This document shows, one piece after another, positions 18,443-27,606 of a stretch of DNA of 64,000 bases. The stretch's first letter is position 1. Each line of letters opens with the position of its first letter. The stretch is from Streptomyces zaomyceticus. GTDB taxonomy: Bacteria > Actinomycetota > Actinomycetes > Streptomycetales > Streptomycetaceae. Location: assembly GCF_014656215.1 (NCBI RefSeq), contig NZ_BNBZ01000028.1, positions 1 to 64,000 of the forward strand, written 5' to 3'. The position numbers and the translations under genes are program-made. The notes under the pieces are model-generated. The model searched no databases, was not told the origin of the DNA, and saw only the letters and a list, made by a program, of their open reading frames with translations.

Positions 18443-19260
18443 TTAGTGGGCGGATGCGCGGAGGTCGGGGTGCTGTCGTCGGGGCCCCGCTGGCAACCGG
18501 GGCACCAGTACGTGACCCGGTCGCCGAGCTCCGCCCTGCGGATCGGGGTGCCGCAGCGGAGGCACGGGTGTCCCGCCCGGCCGTAGACGTGGAGGGGGAC
18601 GCCCGGTCGGCGCGTGGTGGTCGTGCGCCGGTCGGGGCGGGCCTTGTTCGCGTCCAGGAGGCGGTGGGCGGTCGCCACCAGACGGGCGGGGACCTCGGGG
18701 TCCAGATCGCCGACCGGGAGCCAGGGCGTCACACCGGCAAGGAAGGCCAGCTCCGACTTGTACACGTTGCCGATGCCGGCCAGGTTCCGCTGGTCGAGCA
18801 GGGCCTCGCCGAGCGACCGGGCGGGGTCCGCGGTCAGCCGTCGGGCCGCCTCCTCGGCGTCCCAGCCCGGTCCCAGCAGATCCGGGCCGAGGTGGCCCAC
18901 GGCGCCCGGCTCGTCCGCGGTGCGGATGAGCTCCAGGACCGGGAGCCGGTAGCCGTACGCCGTGGATTCCGCGTTTCCGAGGATCGCCCGGATCTGGTGG
19001 GCGGGGCCGCCGCGGGGACGTTCCCCTGTGGCGTACACCCGCCAGGCGCCGTCCATCCGCAGATGGGAGTGGAGGGTGAGACCGCCCTCGATCCGGGCGA
19101 GGAGGTGTTTGCCGCGCGGGGTGACGTCGAGGAGCGTCCGGCCGGTGAGGTCGGCGGTGGCGAACCGGGGCACCCTCAGGTCCGCGCGCGTGAGGACCCG
19201 CCCGGCCAGGGCGGTGTGCAGGCGGTGGGCGGCCTGCCAGACGGTGTCTCCTTCGGGCAC
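18439..19260 (-). CDS. nei: Endonuclease VIII / Nei-family DNA glycosylase
   Basis: 273-aa base-excision repair glycosylase/AP lyase for oxidised pyrimidines. After the initiator, PEGDTVW supplies the catalytic Pro and Glu. A helix-two-turns-helix region follows (about 130-225; LLDQRNLAGIGNVYKSE). The C-terminus has a zinc finger of the form CLRCG...CPGC (about 240-262). The start is GTG 19260, since removing the initiator exposes the catalytic Pro. It lies 95 bp downstream of lhr, so a repair-related unit is plausible. Confidence 0.92.
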   Translation of the reverse strand: MPEGDTVWQAAHRLHTALAGRVLTRADLRVPRFATADLTGRTLLDVTPRGKHLLARIEGGLTLHSHLRMDGAWRVYATGERPRGGPAHQIRAILGNAESTAYGYRLPVLELIRTADEPGAVGHLGPDLLGPGWDAEEAARRLTADPARSLGEALLDQRNLAGIGNVYKSELAFLAGVTPWLPVGDLDPEVPARLVATAHRLLDANKARPDRRTTTTRRPGVPLHVYGRAGHPCLRCGTPIRRAELGDRVTYWCPGCQRGPDDSTPTSAHPPTN

Positions 19261-19355
19261 GGTTCCATTCTGCTCGGTGGGGTGCGCGTGCGGGTGGAGG
19301 AGGCGCTCGGGGCGGGTGGGTGCGGGCGGGGGCGGGTGCTCGGGTCGGCAGGGCC

Positions 19356-22300
19356 TCAGGCGCGGAGGCGGAGGCCCCGGGGGGTGGCCAGGAAGCCCGC
19401 TGCTTCCAGGGGGCGGGCCAGGGGGGAGGTGAGGGACGTCGCGCCGTTGATCCGTTCCACCGTCACCGTGCCGAGAGTGCCGGCCCGGGCCGACGCGGCC
19501 AGGGCCTCGGCCGCCGCCGTCAGCGTCGGGTCGTCCGGGTCCGAGGGCCAGGACAGCAGCGTCTTGCCGCCCCGCTCCATGTAGAGCGCGAGTTCGCCGT
19601 CCACCAGGACCACCAGGGAGCCCGCCTTCCGTCCCGGCTTGTGCCCGGCGCCGGTCGGCGGCTCGGGCCAGGACAGGGCCGCCCCGTACGCGTTCGCCGG
19701 GTCCGCCGCCGCCAGCACCAGCGCGCGCGGACCCGCCGCCGACTCCACGCCCCGGTCCCGGGCGGTCGACGCGGCCCGCAGCCGGTCCACCGCCCCGTCC
19801 ATCGCGAACTGGGCCGCGCCCAGTCCCTCGACCACATAGCCCCGCCGGGCCTGTCCGCTGTCCTCGAAGGCGGCCAGGATCCGGTACACGGCCGAGAAGC
19901 CGCCCTCCACGCCCTCGGTGGCCACCGCGCCCCGGGTCACCACACCGTGCCGGTCCAGGAGGGTACGGGCGAGGGCGTGCGCCCGGTGGGTCGGCTCCGG
20001 TTCGAGTGCGGGCAGCAGCGACCAGCGGCCGGAGACCGTGGGCGGGCCCGTGCGGGAGGCGGGGCGGGCGGCGGCCGTCAGCGTGCCGTACCGGCCCCGC
20101 GGGACCGTGCGGCGCGCCCGGTGGGCGGTGGATCCGGCGGTGCGGCCCGAGCCGAGGAGCGCGCGCAGCGGGGCCAGGGTGTCGTTGGTGAGCCGGCCCG
20201 ACCACGCCAGGTCCCAGAGGGCGTCGGCGAGCTGCGGGTCGGTGGCGTCCGGGTGGGTGGTGGCCCGGACCTGGTCGGCGATCTGGCGGAAGAACAGGCC
20301 GTACCCGCCGGAGAGGGTGGTGAGCACCGACTCGTGGAGGGCCGACAGCTCCAGCGGATGCGGTGGCGGGAGGAGGAGCGGCGCCGCGTCCGCGAGGTAC
20401 AGCGACACCCAGCCGTCCTTGCCGGGCAGGGCCCCGGCTCCCGCCCAGACCACCTCGCCGGTGGTCGTCAGCTCGTCGAGGAGGGCCGGGGAGTAGTCCC
20501 GGACCCTCGACGGCAGGATCAGCTTCTCCAGGGCCGAGGCGGGGACGGGCGCGCCCTGGAGCTGCTCGAGCGCGCGGGCAAGACCGTCGATCCCGCGCAG
20601 GCTGTTGCCTCCCAGGTGCTGCCACTGCGGCAGGAACGTGGCGAGGGCCGCCGGGGGCACCGGCTCCAGCTCGTGGCGCAGGGCCGCGAGGGAGCGGCGG
20701 CGCAGCCGGCGCAGCACGGTCGCGTCGCACCACTCCTGGCCGATGCCGGACGGGTGGAACTCGCCCTGGACGACCCGCCCCGACGCGGCGAGCCGCTGAA
20801 GGGCGCCGCCGGTGACGGCCGCGCCCAGACCGAAGCGGTCGGCGGCCTCGGAGGAGGTGAACGGGCCGTGGGTGCGTGCGTACCGCGCGAGGAGGTCGCC
20901 CAGCGGGTCCTTCACCGGCTCGGTGAAGGCCTCCGGCACGCCGACCGGCAGGGCCGTGCCCAGGGCGTCCCGGAGCCGTCCGGCGTCCTCGACGGCCGCC
21001 CAGTGCTCCCGACCCCCGATCCGCACCCGGATCGCCCGGCGGGCCGTCCCGAGCTCGGACGCCCAGCCCGCGTCGGCGCCGCGCTCGCCCAGCTCCGCGT
21101 CGGTGAGCGGGCCCAGGACCCGCAGCAGGTCGGCGACGCCCTCCACGTCCTTGATCCGCCGGTCGTCCGTCAGCCACTGGAGCTCCCGCTCCAGCTCGGC
21201 CAGGACGTCCGCGTCGAGCAGCTCCCGCAGCTCCGCCTGGCCGAGCAGCTCGGCGAGCAGACGGGAGTCCAGGGAGAGGGCGGCCGCCCGCCGCTCGGCG
21301 AGCGGGGAGTCGCCCTCGTACAGGAACTGCGCCACGTAGCCGAAGAGCAGGGAACGGGCGAACGGGGACGGCTCGGGGGTGGTGACCTCGACCAGGCGGA
21401 CCCTGCGGGCCTCGATGTCCCCCATCAGCTCCTTCAGACCGGGGAGGTCGAAGACGTCCTGGAGGCACTCGCGGACCGCCTCCAGGACGATCGGGAACGA
21501 GCCGAACTCGCTCGCCACCTGGAGGAGCTGGGCCGCCCGCTGCCGCTGCTGCCAGAGGGGGGTGCGCTTGCCCGGGTTGCGCTTGGGCAGCAGCAGGGCC
21601 CGCGCGGCGCACTCGCGGAAGCGGGACGCGAACAGCGCGGAGCCGCCCACCTGGTCGGTGACGATCTGCTCGATCTCGCCCTTGTCGAAGAGGGCGTCGG
21701 CCGCGCCGACGGGCGCCTTGTCGGCGTCGTACGTCGTGTCGAGATGTCGGCCCGGGTCGACCGGTTCGTGGTCCAGCAGGTCGAGGCCCATGTCCAGGCC
21801 CATCAGATCGGCGTCCGGCAGGCGCAGCACGATGCCGTCGTCCGCGTGCATCACCTGCGCGTCCATGCCGTACCGCTCGGCCAGCCGGGCGCCGAGCGCC
21901 AGCGCCCACGGCGCGTGGACCTGCGCCCCGAACGGCGAGTGGATGACGACCCGCCAGTCGCCCAGCTCGTCCCGGAAGCGCTCGACCAGGATCGTGCGGT
22001 CGTCCGGCACATGACCGCAGGCCTCGCGCTGCTCCTTGAGATACGCCAGGACGTTCTCCGCGGCCCAGGCGTCCAGTCCCGCGGCGAGCAGTCGCAGCCG
22101 GGCGTCCTCGTCCGGGAGTGCGCCGACCTCGCGGAGGAACGCGCCCACCGCCCGCCCCAGTTCGAGCGGACGGCCCAGCTGGTCGCCCTTCCAGAACGGC
22201 AGCCGGCCCGGAACGCCGGGCGCGGGGGTGACGAGGACGCGGTCCCGGGTGATGTCCTGGATCCGCCAGGAGGTGGTGCCCAGGGTGAACACGTCGCCGA

Positions 22301-24014
22301 CGCGCGACTCGTACACCATCTCCTCGTCGAGCTCCCCGACCCTGCCCCCGCCCTTCTTGGGGTCCGAGCCCGCGAGGAACACCCCGAACAGGCCCCGGTC
22401 GGGGATGGTGCCGCCCGAGGTGACGGCGAGGCGCTGCGCGCCCGGCCGCCCCGTGACCGTCCCGGCGACCCGGTCCCAGACCACGCGCGGGCGCAGCTCG
22501 GCGAAGGCGTCCGACGGATAGCGGCCCGCGAGCATGTCGAGCACACCGGTGAACGCCGACTCGGGCAGCGAGGCGAAGGGGGCCGCCCGGCGCACCAGCG
22601 CCAGCAGGTCGTCCACCTGCCATGTGTCGAGGGCGACGACGGCGACCAATTGCTGGGCCAGGACGTCCAGCGGATTGGCGGGGATCCGCATCGACTCGAT
22701 CGCGCCCGCTCGCATCCGCTCGGTGACCACGGCCGCCTGCACCAGGTCGCCCCGGTACTTGGGGAACACCACGCCGGTCGACACCGCGCCGACCTGGTGC
22801 CCGGCGCGGCCGACGCGCTGCAGCCCGGAGGCCACCGACGGCGGGGACTCGACCTGCACGACCAGGTCGACCGCGCCCATGTCGATGCCCAGCTCCAGGC
22901 TGGAGGTGGCCACCACGGCGGGCAGTCGGCCCGCCTTCAGGTCCTCCTCCACCTGGGCGCGCTGCTCCTTCGACACCGAACCGTGGTGGGCGCGGGCGAG
23001 CAGCGCCGGGGCGCCCAGGGCCGCCCCCGACTGGGCCATGATCTCGGCCGGGGGAGTCCCTTCGGGGAGGGGTTCGCCGGTCGCCCGCTCGAAAGCGATC
23101 TCGTTCAGCCGGTTGCAGAGACGCTCGGCGAGACGGCGGGAGTTGGCGAAGACGATCGTGGAACGGTGGGCCTGGACGAGGTCGGCGATCCGCTCCTCGA
23201 CATGCGGCCAGATCGACGGCTTGTCGCCGCCGTCCTTGCCCTCGGAGGCGGGGGAGCCGCCCAGCTCCCCCATGTCCTCGACGGGGACGACGACGGAGAG
23301 GTCGAACTCCTTCCCCGACGGCGGCTGGACGATCTCCACCGCACGCCCCGGCGACAGATAGCGGGCCACCTCGTCCACCGGGCGGACCGTGGCCGACAGG
23401 CCGATCCGGCGCGCGGGACGCGGCAGCAGCTCGTCGAGCCGCTCCAGGGAGAGGGCCAGGTGCGCGCCCCGCTTCGTGCTCGCGACCGCGTGGACCTCGT
23501 CCAGGATGACCGTCTCCACGCCCGCGAGTGCCTCACGGGTGGCGGAGGTCAGCATCAGGAACAGCGACTCGGGAGTGGTGATCAGGATGTCCGGCGGCCG
23601 GGTCGCCAGCGACCGGCGCTCGGCGGGCGGGGTGTCTCCGGACCGGATGCCGACCCGGATGTCCGGCTCGGGCAGACCGAGACGCACCGATTCCTGGCGG
23701 ATACCGGTCAGCGGCGAGCGCAGGTTCCGCTCGACGTCCACGGCGAGGGCCTTCAGCGGCGACACGTACAGCACCCGGCAGCGCTTCTTCGGCTCGGCCG
23801 GCGGGGGCGAGGAGGCCAGCCCGTCCAGCGAGGCGAGGAACGCGGCCAGTGTCTTGCCCGAGCCGGTCGGAGCGACGACGAGCACGTCGGAACCCGCCCC
23901 GATGGCCTTCCAGGCGCCCTCCTGCGCCGCCGTGGGCGCGGTGAAGGCCCCGGTGAACCAACCACGGGTCGCGGGGGAGAACGAGTCGAGCGCGGACCTG
24001 ACCATGTCCCCCAT
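19356..24014 (-). CDS. lhr: Lhr-family ATP-dependent 3'-5' helicase (large form)
   Basis: About 1552 aa, the full-length actinobacterial Lhr. The superfamily 2 core has Walker A APTGSGKT (residues 48-55), a DEVH box (about 170), and helicase C motifs SSLELGIDMG and QRVGRAGHQVG. A winged helix, the Lhr-specific beta-sheet region and the long C-terminal half follow. Lhr acts in DNA repair, and in mycobacteria it is induced by mitomycin C. The start is ambiguous between ATG 24014 and ATG 24005. It is divergent from an AraC regulator. Confidence 0.93.
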   Translation of the reverse strand: MGDMVRSALDSFSPATRGWFTGAFTAPTAAQEGAWKAIGAGSDVLVVAPTGSGKTLAAFLASLDGLASSPPPAEPKKRCRVLYVSPLKALAVDVERNLRSPLTGIRQESVRLGLPEPDIRVGIRSGDTPPAERRSLATRPPDILITTPESLFLMLTSATREALAGVETVILDEVHAVASTKRGAHLALSLERLDELLPRPARRIGLSATVRPVDEVARYLSPGRAVEIVQPPSGKEFDLSVVVPVEDMGELGGSPASEGKDGGDKPSIWPHVEERIADLVQAHRSTIVFANSRRLAERLCNRLNEIAFERATGEPLPEGTPPAEIMAQSGAALGAPALLARAHHGSVSKEQRAQVEEDLKAGRLPAVVATSSLELGIDMGAVDLVVQVESPPSVASGLQRVGRAGHQVGAVSTGVVFPKYRGDLVQAAVVTERMRAGAIESMRIPANPLDVLAQQLVAVVALDTWQVDDLLALVRRAAPFASLPESAFTGVLDMLAGRYPSDAFAELRPRVVWDRVAGTVTGRPGAQRLAVTSGGTIPDRGLFGVFLAGSDPKKGGGRVGELDEEMVYESRVGDVFTLGTTSWRIQDITRDRVLVTPAPGVPGRLPFWKGDQLGRPLELGRAVGAFLREVGALPDEDARLRLLAAGLDAWAAENVLAYLKEQREACGHVPDDRTILVERFRDELGDWRVVIHSPFGAQVHAPWALALGARLAERYGMDAQVMHADDGIVLRLPDADLMGLDMGLDLLDHEPVDPGRHLDTTYDADKAPVGAADALFDKGEIEQIVTDQVGGSALFASRFRECAARALLLPKRNPGKRTPLWQQRQRAAQLLQVASEFGSFPIVLEAVRECLQDVFDLPGLKELMGDIEARRVRLVEVTTPEPSPFARSLLFGYVAQFLYEGDSPLAERRAAALSLDSRLLAELLGQAELRELLDADVLAELERELQWLTDDRRIKDVEGVADLLRVLGPLTDAELGERGADAGWASELGTARRAIRVRIGGREHWAAVEDAGRLRDALGTALPVGVPEAFTEPVKDPLGDLLARYARTHGPFTSSEAADRFGLGAAVTGGALQRLAASGRVVQGEFHPSGIGQEWCDATVLRRLRRRSLAALRHELEPVPPAALATFLPQWQHLGGNSLRGIDGLARALEQLQGAPVPASALEKLILPSRVRDYSPALLDELTTTGEVVWAGAGALPGKDGWVSLYLADAAPLLLPPPHPLELSALHESVLTTLSGGYGLFFRQIADQVRATTHPDATDPQLADALWDLAWSGRLTNDTLAPLRALLGSGRTAGSTAHRARRTVPRGRYGTLTAAARPASRTGPPTVSGRWSLLPALEPEPTHRAHALARTLLDRHGVVTRGAVATEGVEGGFSAVYRILAAFEDSGQARRGYVVEGLGAAQFAMDGAVDRLRAASTARDRGVESAAGPRALVLAAADPANAYGAALSWPEPPTGAGHKPGRKAGSLVVLVDGELALYMERGGKTLLSWPSDPDDPTLTAAAEALAASARAGTLGTVTVERINGATSLTSPLARPLEAAGFLATPRGLRLRA

Positions 24015-24219
24015 CGTGCACCCGAGCACTGACAACCGCCGGGACCTGGGGATATTCGGCGGCGGCCGGAGCCGCGTCCGGTGCGGAGGGCGAGGATGGG
24101 GCGGGCGGCGTGGGCGGTACGGGCGGCGATGGTGTGGGCGGTGCGGCCCCGGACCGGTGCCTGGCCTCGGCGTGCCCGGCCCCACGGCGCTGCCCGGGTG
24201 CCTGTCGCAGAATGGAGGC

Positions 24220-25089
24220 ATGGCGAGCGGGGAGCGGGCACGGTACTGGCAGTACGCCGAGCTGCCCGGGGTCGACCTGCTGCACGCCCACTACATCCGC
24301 AAGGCCTTCGCCCGGCACACCCACGAGACCTTCGTCTTCGCCGCGATCACCGAGGGCGTCGAGGCCTTCCACTACCGCGACGACCTCGTCCACGCGGGCC
24401 CCGGCCAGATCGCCCTGGTGAACCCCGACACCCCGCACACCGGACACGCGGGCGTGCCCGAGGGCTGGACCTACCGCACGATCTACCCCGACGCGGAGAT
24501 CGTCCGTTCCATCGCCGCCGACACCCTCGCCCTGCGCGGCTCGGTCGGCTTCACCTCGCCCGTCGTGGACGACCCGTACGCCGCCCGGCTCGTCGTCGGC
24601 GTCCACCGGGCCGCCGAGGAGGGCAACGCGCTCGCGGCCGACAGCCTGCTCCGGTTGGTCACCGCCCGGATGCTGCGCAGCCACGGCGGGATCGTCGCCC
24701 CGCTCCCGCCCCGCTCCGCGGGCGCGAGGAACGCGGCACGCGCGCGTGCGCTCCTGGAGGACCGCATGGTCGAGCCGCCGACCCTGGAACGGCTCGCCGC
24801 CGATCTCGGCACCAGCCCGTTCGCCCTGCTCCGGGCCTTCCGTGACGCGTACGGGATGCCGCCGCACACCTGGCTCACCGACGCGCGCGTGCGCCGGGCC
24901 AGACAGCTGCTCGACGCGGGGACGCCTCCGGCGGAGGCGGCGGCGGTCGTCGGCTTCACCGACCAGTCGCACCTCAACCGGCACTTCACCCGCAGCGTCG
25001 GGGTGCCTCCGGGGGCCTACCAGCGCGCGCGGGGCAGCGCGGGGCCCGCCGCAAGAACGTACAAGACCGGGCCGCCGGAGCTGCCGTAA
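24220..25089 (+). CDS. AraC-family transcriptional regulator with cupin-like sensor domain
   Basis: 289 aa. The N-terminal AraC-type effector domain (about 10-165) has a His-rich strand (ARHTHETFVFAAITEG). The C-terminal double HTH (about 190-280) has LAADLGTSPFALLRAFRDAYG and AAAVVGFTDQSHLNRHFTR. The stop lies 10 bp before azlC, so it very likely controls the adjacent azlCD amino-acid exporter. The start ATG 24220 has GGAGG immediately upstream at unusually short spacing. The ligand is unknown. Confidence 0.9.
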   Translation: MASGERARYWQYAELPGVDLLHAHYIRKAFARHTHETFVFAAITEGVEAFHYRDDLVHAGPGQIALVNPDTPHTGHAGVPEGWTYRTIYPDAEIVRSIAADTLALRGSVGFTSPVVDDPYAARLVVGVHRAAEEGNALAADSLLRLVTARMLRSHGGIVAPLPPRSAGARNAARARALLEDRMVEPPTLERLAADLGTSPFALLRAFRDAYGMPPHTWLTDARVRRARQLLDAGTPPAEAAAVVGFTDQSHLNRHFTRSVGVPPGAYQRARGSAGPAARTYKTGPPELP

Positions 25090-25099
25090 CGTCCCTGAC

Positions 25100-25852
25100 G
25101 TGGCAGAACAGACAGCACCTCCCGTCATACGCGAGAACTCACCGCCCGCGGCCCCGGCCAAACCCGACGCGGCCGTCGTCCGCGACGCCCTCGGCGTCGG
25201 CATCGCCGTCGGCCTCTCCGGCTTCGCCTTCGGCGTGACCTCGGCCGGCGCCGGACTCAGCGTCCTCCAGACCTGCCTCCTCAGCCTGCTCGTCTTCACC
25301 GGCGCCTCACAGTTCGCCCTGGTCGGAGCGCTCGCCGCGGGCGGCAACCCCTTCACGGCCGCCGCGGGCGCCTTCTTCCTCGGCACCCGCAACGCCTTCT
25401 ACGGCCTGCGGCTCTCCCAGCTCCTCGCCGTGCCCAAGGCCGTCAGGCCGCTCGCCGCGCACTGGGTGATCGACGAGACCACGGCCGTCGCCCTCGCCCA
25501 GCCGTCCCGGCGGGCCGCCAGGATCGGCTTCACCGTCACCGGACTCACCCTGTACGTCCTGTGGAACGCGACCACCCTGCTCGGGGCGCTCGGCGCCGAG
25601 GCGATCGGCGACACCGAGGCCTGGGGGCTCGACGCGGCGGGCCCCGCCGTCTTCCTCGCCCTGCTCGCCCCCATGCTGAAGTCCGCGACCGAGCGGGCCA
25701 CCGCCGGGATCGCCGTCCTGCTCGGCCTCGGGCTGCTCCCCGTGCTGCCCGCCGGCGTCCCGGTCCTCGCGGCGGCCCTCGCCGCGCCCCTCGTGCTCTG
25801 GTTCCGGGGCCGCCGGACGACTCCCGCCGGACGAGAGAAGGACTCCCGATGA
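25100..25852 (+). CDS. azlC: AzlC-family branched-chain amino acid exporter subunit
   Basis: 250-aa membrane protein with about six to seven hydrophobic helices. The family hallmark FGVTSAGAGLSVLQTCLLS and TGASQFALVGALAAGG segment lies at about residues 45-85. With AzlD it forms a permease exporting branched-chain or related amino acids. The start is GTG 25100, 10 bp after the AraC gene. There is no good ribosome site; TAACGT just upstream could be a -10 of a leaderless transcript. The stop overlaps the azlD start (ATGA). Confidence 0.9.
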   Translation: MAEQTAPPVIRENSPPAAPAKPDAAVVRDALGVGIAVGLSGFAFGVTSAGAGLSVLQTCLLSLLVFTGASQFALVGALAAGGNPFTAAAGAFFLGTRNAFYGLRLSQLLAVPKAVRPLAAHWVIDETTAVALAQPSRRAARIGFTVTGLTLYVLWNATTLLGALGAEAIGDTEAWGLDAAGPAVFLALLAPMLKSATERATAGIAVLLGLGLLPVLPAGVPVLAAALAAPLVLWFRGRRTTPAGREKDSR

Positions 25853-26157
25853 ACATCTGGATCGCGATCGCCTTGACCGCCGCCGGTTGCTACCTGGTGA
25901 AGCTGGTCGGCCTGCTCGTACCCGCCGGAGCGCTGGAGCGGCCGCTCGTCCAGCGGCTCGCGGCGTTGCTCCCCGTCGCGCTGCTCGCCGCGCTCACCGC
26001 ACAGCAGACGTTCGGCGCGGGCGACGCCGTCGTCCTGGACGCCCGCGCCGCGGGACTCGCCGCGGCCGCCGTCGCGCTCGTCCTGCGGGCCCCCTTCCTG
26101 GTCGTCGTGGGCGCGGCCGTCGCCGTCACGGCGGGGGTACGGGCCCTGGGCTGGTGA
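25849..26157 (+). CDS. azlD: AzlD-family branched-chain amino acid exporter subunit
   Basis: 102 aa, four hydrophobic helices, start overlapping the azlC stop. The small AzlD partner is always encoded next to AzlC. The conserved N-terminal pattern (tiny hydrophobic helix, then KLVGLLVP and LLPVALLAALTAQQTF) is present. Confidence 0.88.
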   Translation: MNIWIAIALTAAGCYLVKLVGLLVPAGALERPLVQRLAALLPVALLAALTAQQTFGAGDAVVLDARAAGLAAAAVALVLRAPFLVVVGAAVAVTAGVRALGW

Positions 26158-26166
26158 CCGCCCGGG

Positions 26167-27096
26167 TCAGCCGACGGGGCGACCGTGGGCGCGCAGGGTG
26201 CGCAGGGCCTCGATCGTGACGATCGGCCGCCACTCCAGGGCTGAGCCGGGGGCCCAGGAGCGCCAGCGGATCGGCCAGCCGCCGTCCTCCTGCTGGTCGG
26301 CCGCGAGCCGGTCCAGGGAACGGGCCATCTCCTTGTCCGTGAACCAGCGGGCGGCCAGCGAGTCCGGCACGCGCGCGTAGTCGTGCGGGAAGTGGAGCTC
26401 CCCGGGCGCGTACCCCTCGGCGACGGGGTAGTCCCCCTCCTCGTCCGGGTCCAGGACGGCGAGCCGCTGCTCACGGACCAGACACCCGAGCCGGTAGGCG
26501 GCCGCCTCCGCGCGCGAGCGGTCCGGCGCCCCGTCCAGGAACGCGACGGCGGCCTCGATCTCGTACGGATGCGACGTCTCGAGCGATTCCACCGCCGACC
26601 AGCAGAACTCGGTGGCCCGGAACAGCCACGCGTGCCACACCTGGTTGCGGTGCAGCACCCCGACCACCGGGCCCGTCGTCAGCAGCGCGCTCGGCGGCGA
26701 GTCCACGACGGGGACGAACGGCGCGGACGGGTAGCCGCGCTGGGACGGATGGATCGCCGGGAGCGCGCCGTCGTGGGTGGACACGTCCGTCAGGTAGCGG
26801 CAGATCCGCTCCACGCGCAGCCCGCCGCAGCGGCCGATGGAGTCCAGGACCCGCAGCCCGTGCGCCGTGTGCAGCGGCTGGCTGACCGGTCCGCGGAGAT
26901 CGGGTTCGAGCGCGTGGCCGTAGCCGCCGTCCTCGTCGAGGTAGGCGGCGAGGGCGGTCTCCACCTGATCCGCGCCACCGCGCAGGAAGTGGTAGGCGAA
27001 CCGGCGCTGTTCGAGGACACGGGCCGTCAGCCAGACGAAACGCTCGGCTCGGGCCAGGGGGGTCGCGGGCGGTGAGGAGAGGGGTTTTTCGGCCAT
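26167..27096 (-). CDS. Terpenoid-cyclase-like alpha-toroid repeat protein
   Basis: 309 aa with repeats resembling prenyltransferase/squalene-cyclase toroids: DEDGGYGHALEPDLRGP near residue 65 and QQEDGGWPIRW near the C-terminus. The DxDD catalytic motif of class II cyclases is not seen, so enzymatic activity is unproven. ATG 27096 (MAEKPLSS) is chosen; an upstream extension would run into the DUF3046 promoter. A TACCGT hexamer 8 nt before the ATG may be its -10. It is convergent with azlD (9-bp gap). Confidence 0.7.
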   Translation of the reverse strand: MAEKPLSSPPATPLARAERFVWLTARVLEQRRFAYHFLRGGADQVETALAAYLDEDGGYGHALEPDLRGPVSQPLHTAHGLRVLDSIGRCGGLRVERICRYLTDVSTHDGALPAIHPSQRGYPSAPFVPVVDSPPSALLTTGPVVGVLHRNQVWHAWLFRATEFCWSAVESLETSHPYEIEAAVAFLDGAPDRSRAEAAAYRLGCLVREQRLAVLDPDEEGDYPVAEGYAPGELHFPHDYARVPDSLAARWFTDKEMARSLDRLAADQQEDGGWPIRWRSWAPGSALEWRPIVTIEALRTLRAHGRPVG

Positions 27097-27175
27097 GCTC
27101 CGACGGTAGGGCGGAAAGTCGCGGTGACAAGGCCTACGGAGCGGGCTGCACTCTTGGGAGCGGGATACTGAAGTC

Positions 27176-27370
27176 ATGCGGTTGACGATTTTCTGGGAGC
27201 GGATGGAGGACCACTTCGGTGTGTCCTACGCCGAGTCCTTCGCGCGGGACCATGTGATGACCGAGCTCGGAGGGCGGACGGTGCGCGAGGCGCTGGACGC
27301 CGGCTGGGAGGCGAAGGACGTCTGGCGGGCCGTCTGCGCGGCCGTCGACGTACCGGCCGACAAGCGGTGA
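27176..27370 (+). CDS. DUF3046 family protein
   Basis: 64 aa, starting RLTIFWERMEDHFG after Met. This small Trp/Asp-rich family is conserved across actinobacteria and commonly encoded near recA-recX (for example Rv2738c in M. tuberculosis, recalled). Its function is unknown. The final codons V-P-A-D-K-R-stop are the first copy of a 32-bp tandem repeat that continues downstream. Confidence 0.85.
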   Translation: MRLTIFWERMEDHFGVSYAESFARDHVMTELGGRTVREALDAGWEAKDVWRAVCAAVDVPADKR

Positions 27371-27497
27371 CTGCCTCCCGCGTACCGGCCGACGGGCGGT
27401 GAGCTCTTTCCGCGTACCGGTCGACGAGCGCTGAGTGGCTCCCGGGTATCGGCGGACGAGCGGTGAGTTCTTTCCGCGTACCGGCCGACGGTGACCG
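27350..27497 (+). repeat. 32-bp tandem repeat, five units, derived from the DUF3046 gene end
   Basis: The GTA of the motif GTACCGGCCGAC begins at 27350, 27382, 27414, 27446 and 27478, exactly 32 bp apart. Units 1-4 each end in a CGG/CGC codon plus TGA. The linkers alternate between a CTCCCG type and a TCTTTCCG type, so a 64-bp higher-order unit is also visible. The last unit is partial. Because 32 is not a multiple of 3, the copies are not an in-frame extension of one protein. Confidence 0.9.
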
Positions 27498-27606
27498 GAA
27501 GGCACCACCCGGAGCGCACGGGCGGTGCACCGCCGGCGGTGGGGTGCCCGGAGAGGATGTGTGGGGTCCCGGGTGGAATGTCCGTGCGGTACGCGAGACT
27601 GGCGGG

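Noticed and set aside
18439..22623. Long minus-strand frame joining nei with sequence inside lhr
   Set aside because: Only the last 273 codons are a real gene (nei). The upstream part is a different frame of lhr with no motifs.
27350..27497. CRISPR-like array
   Set aside because: Units are contiguous at 32 bp with no unique spacers of 30-40 bp, no cas genes, and each unit carries a stop codon copied from the upstream gene.
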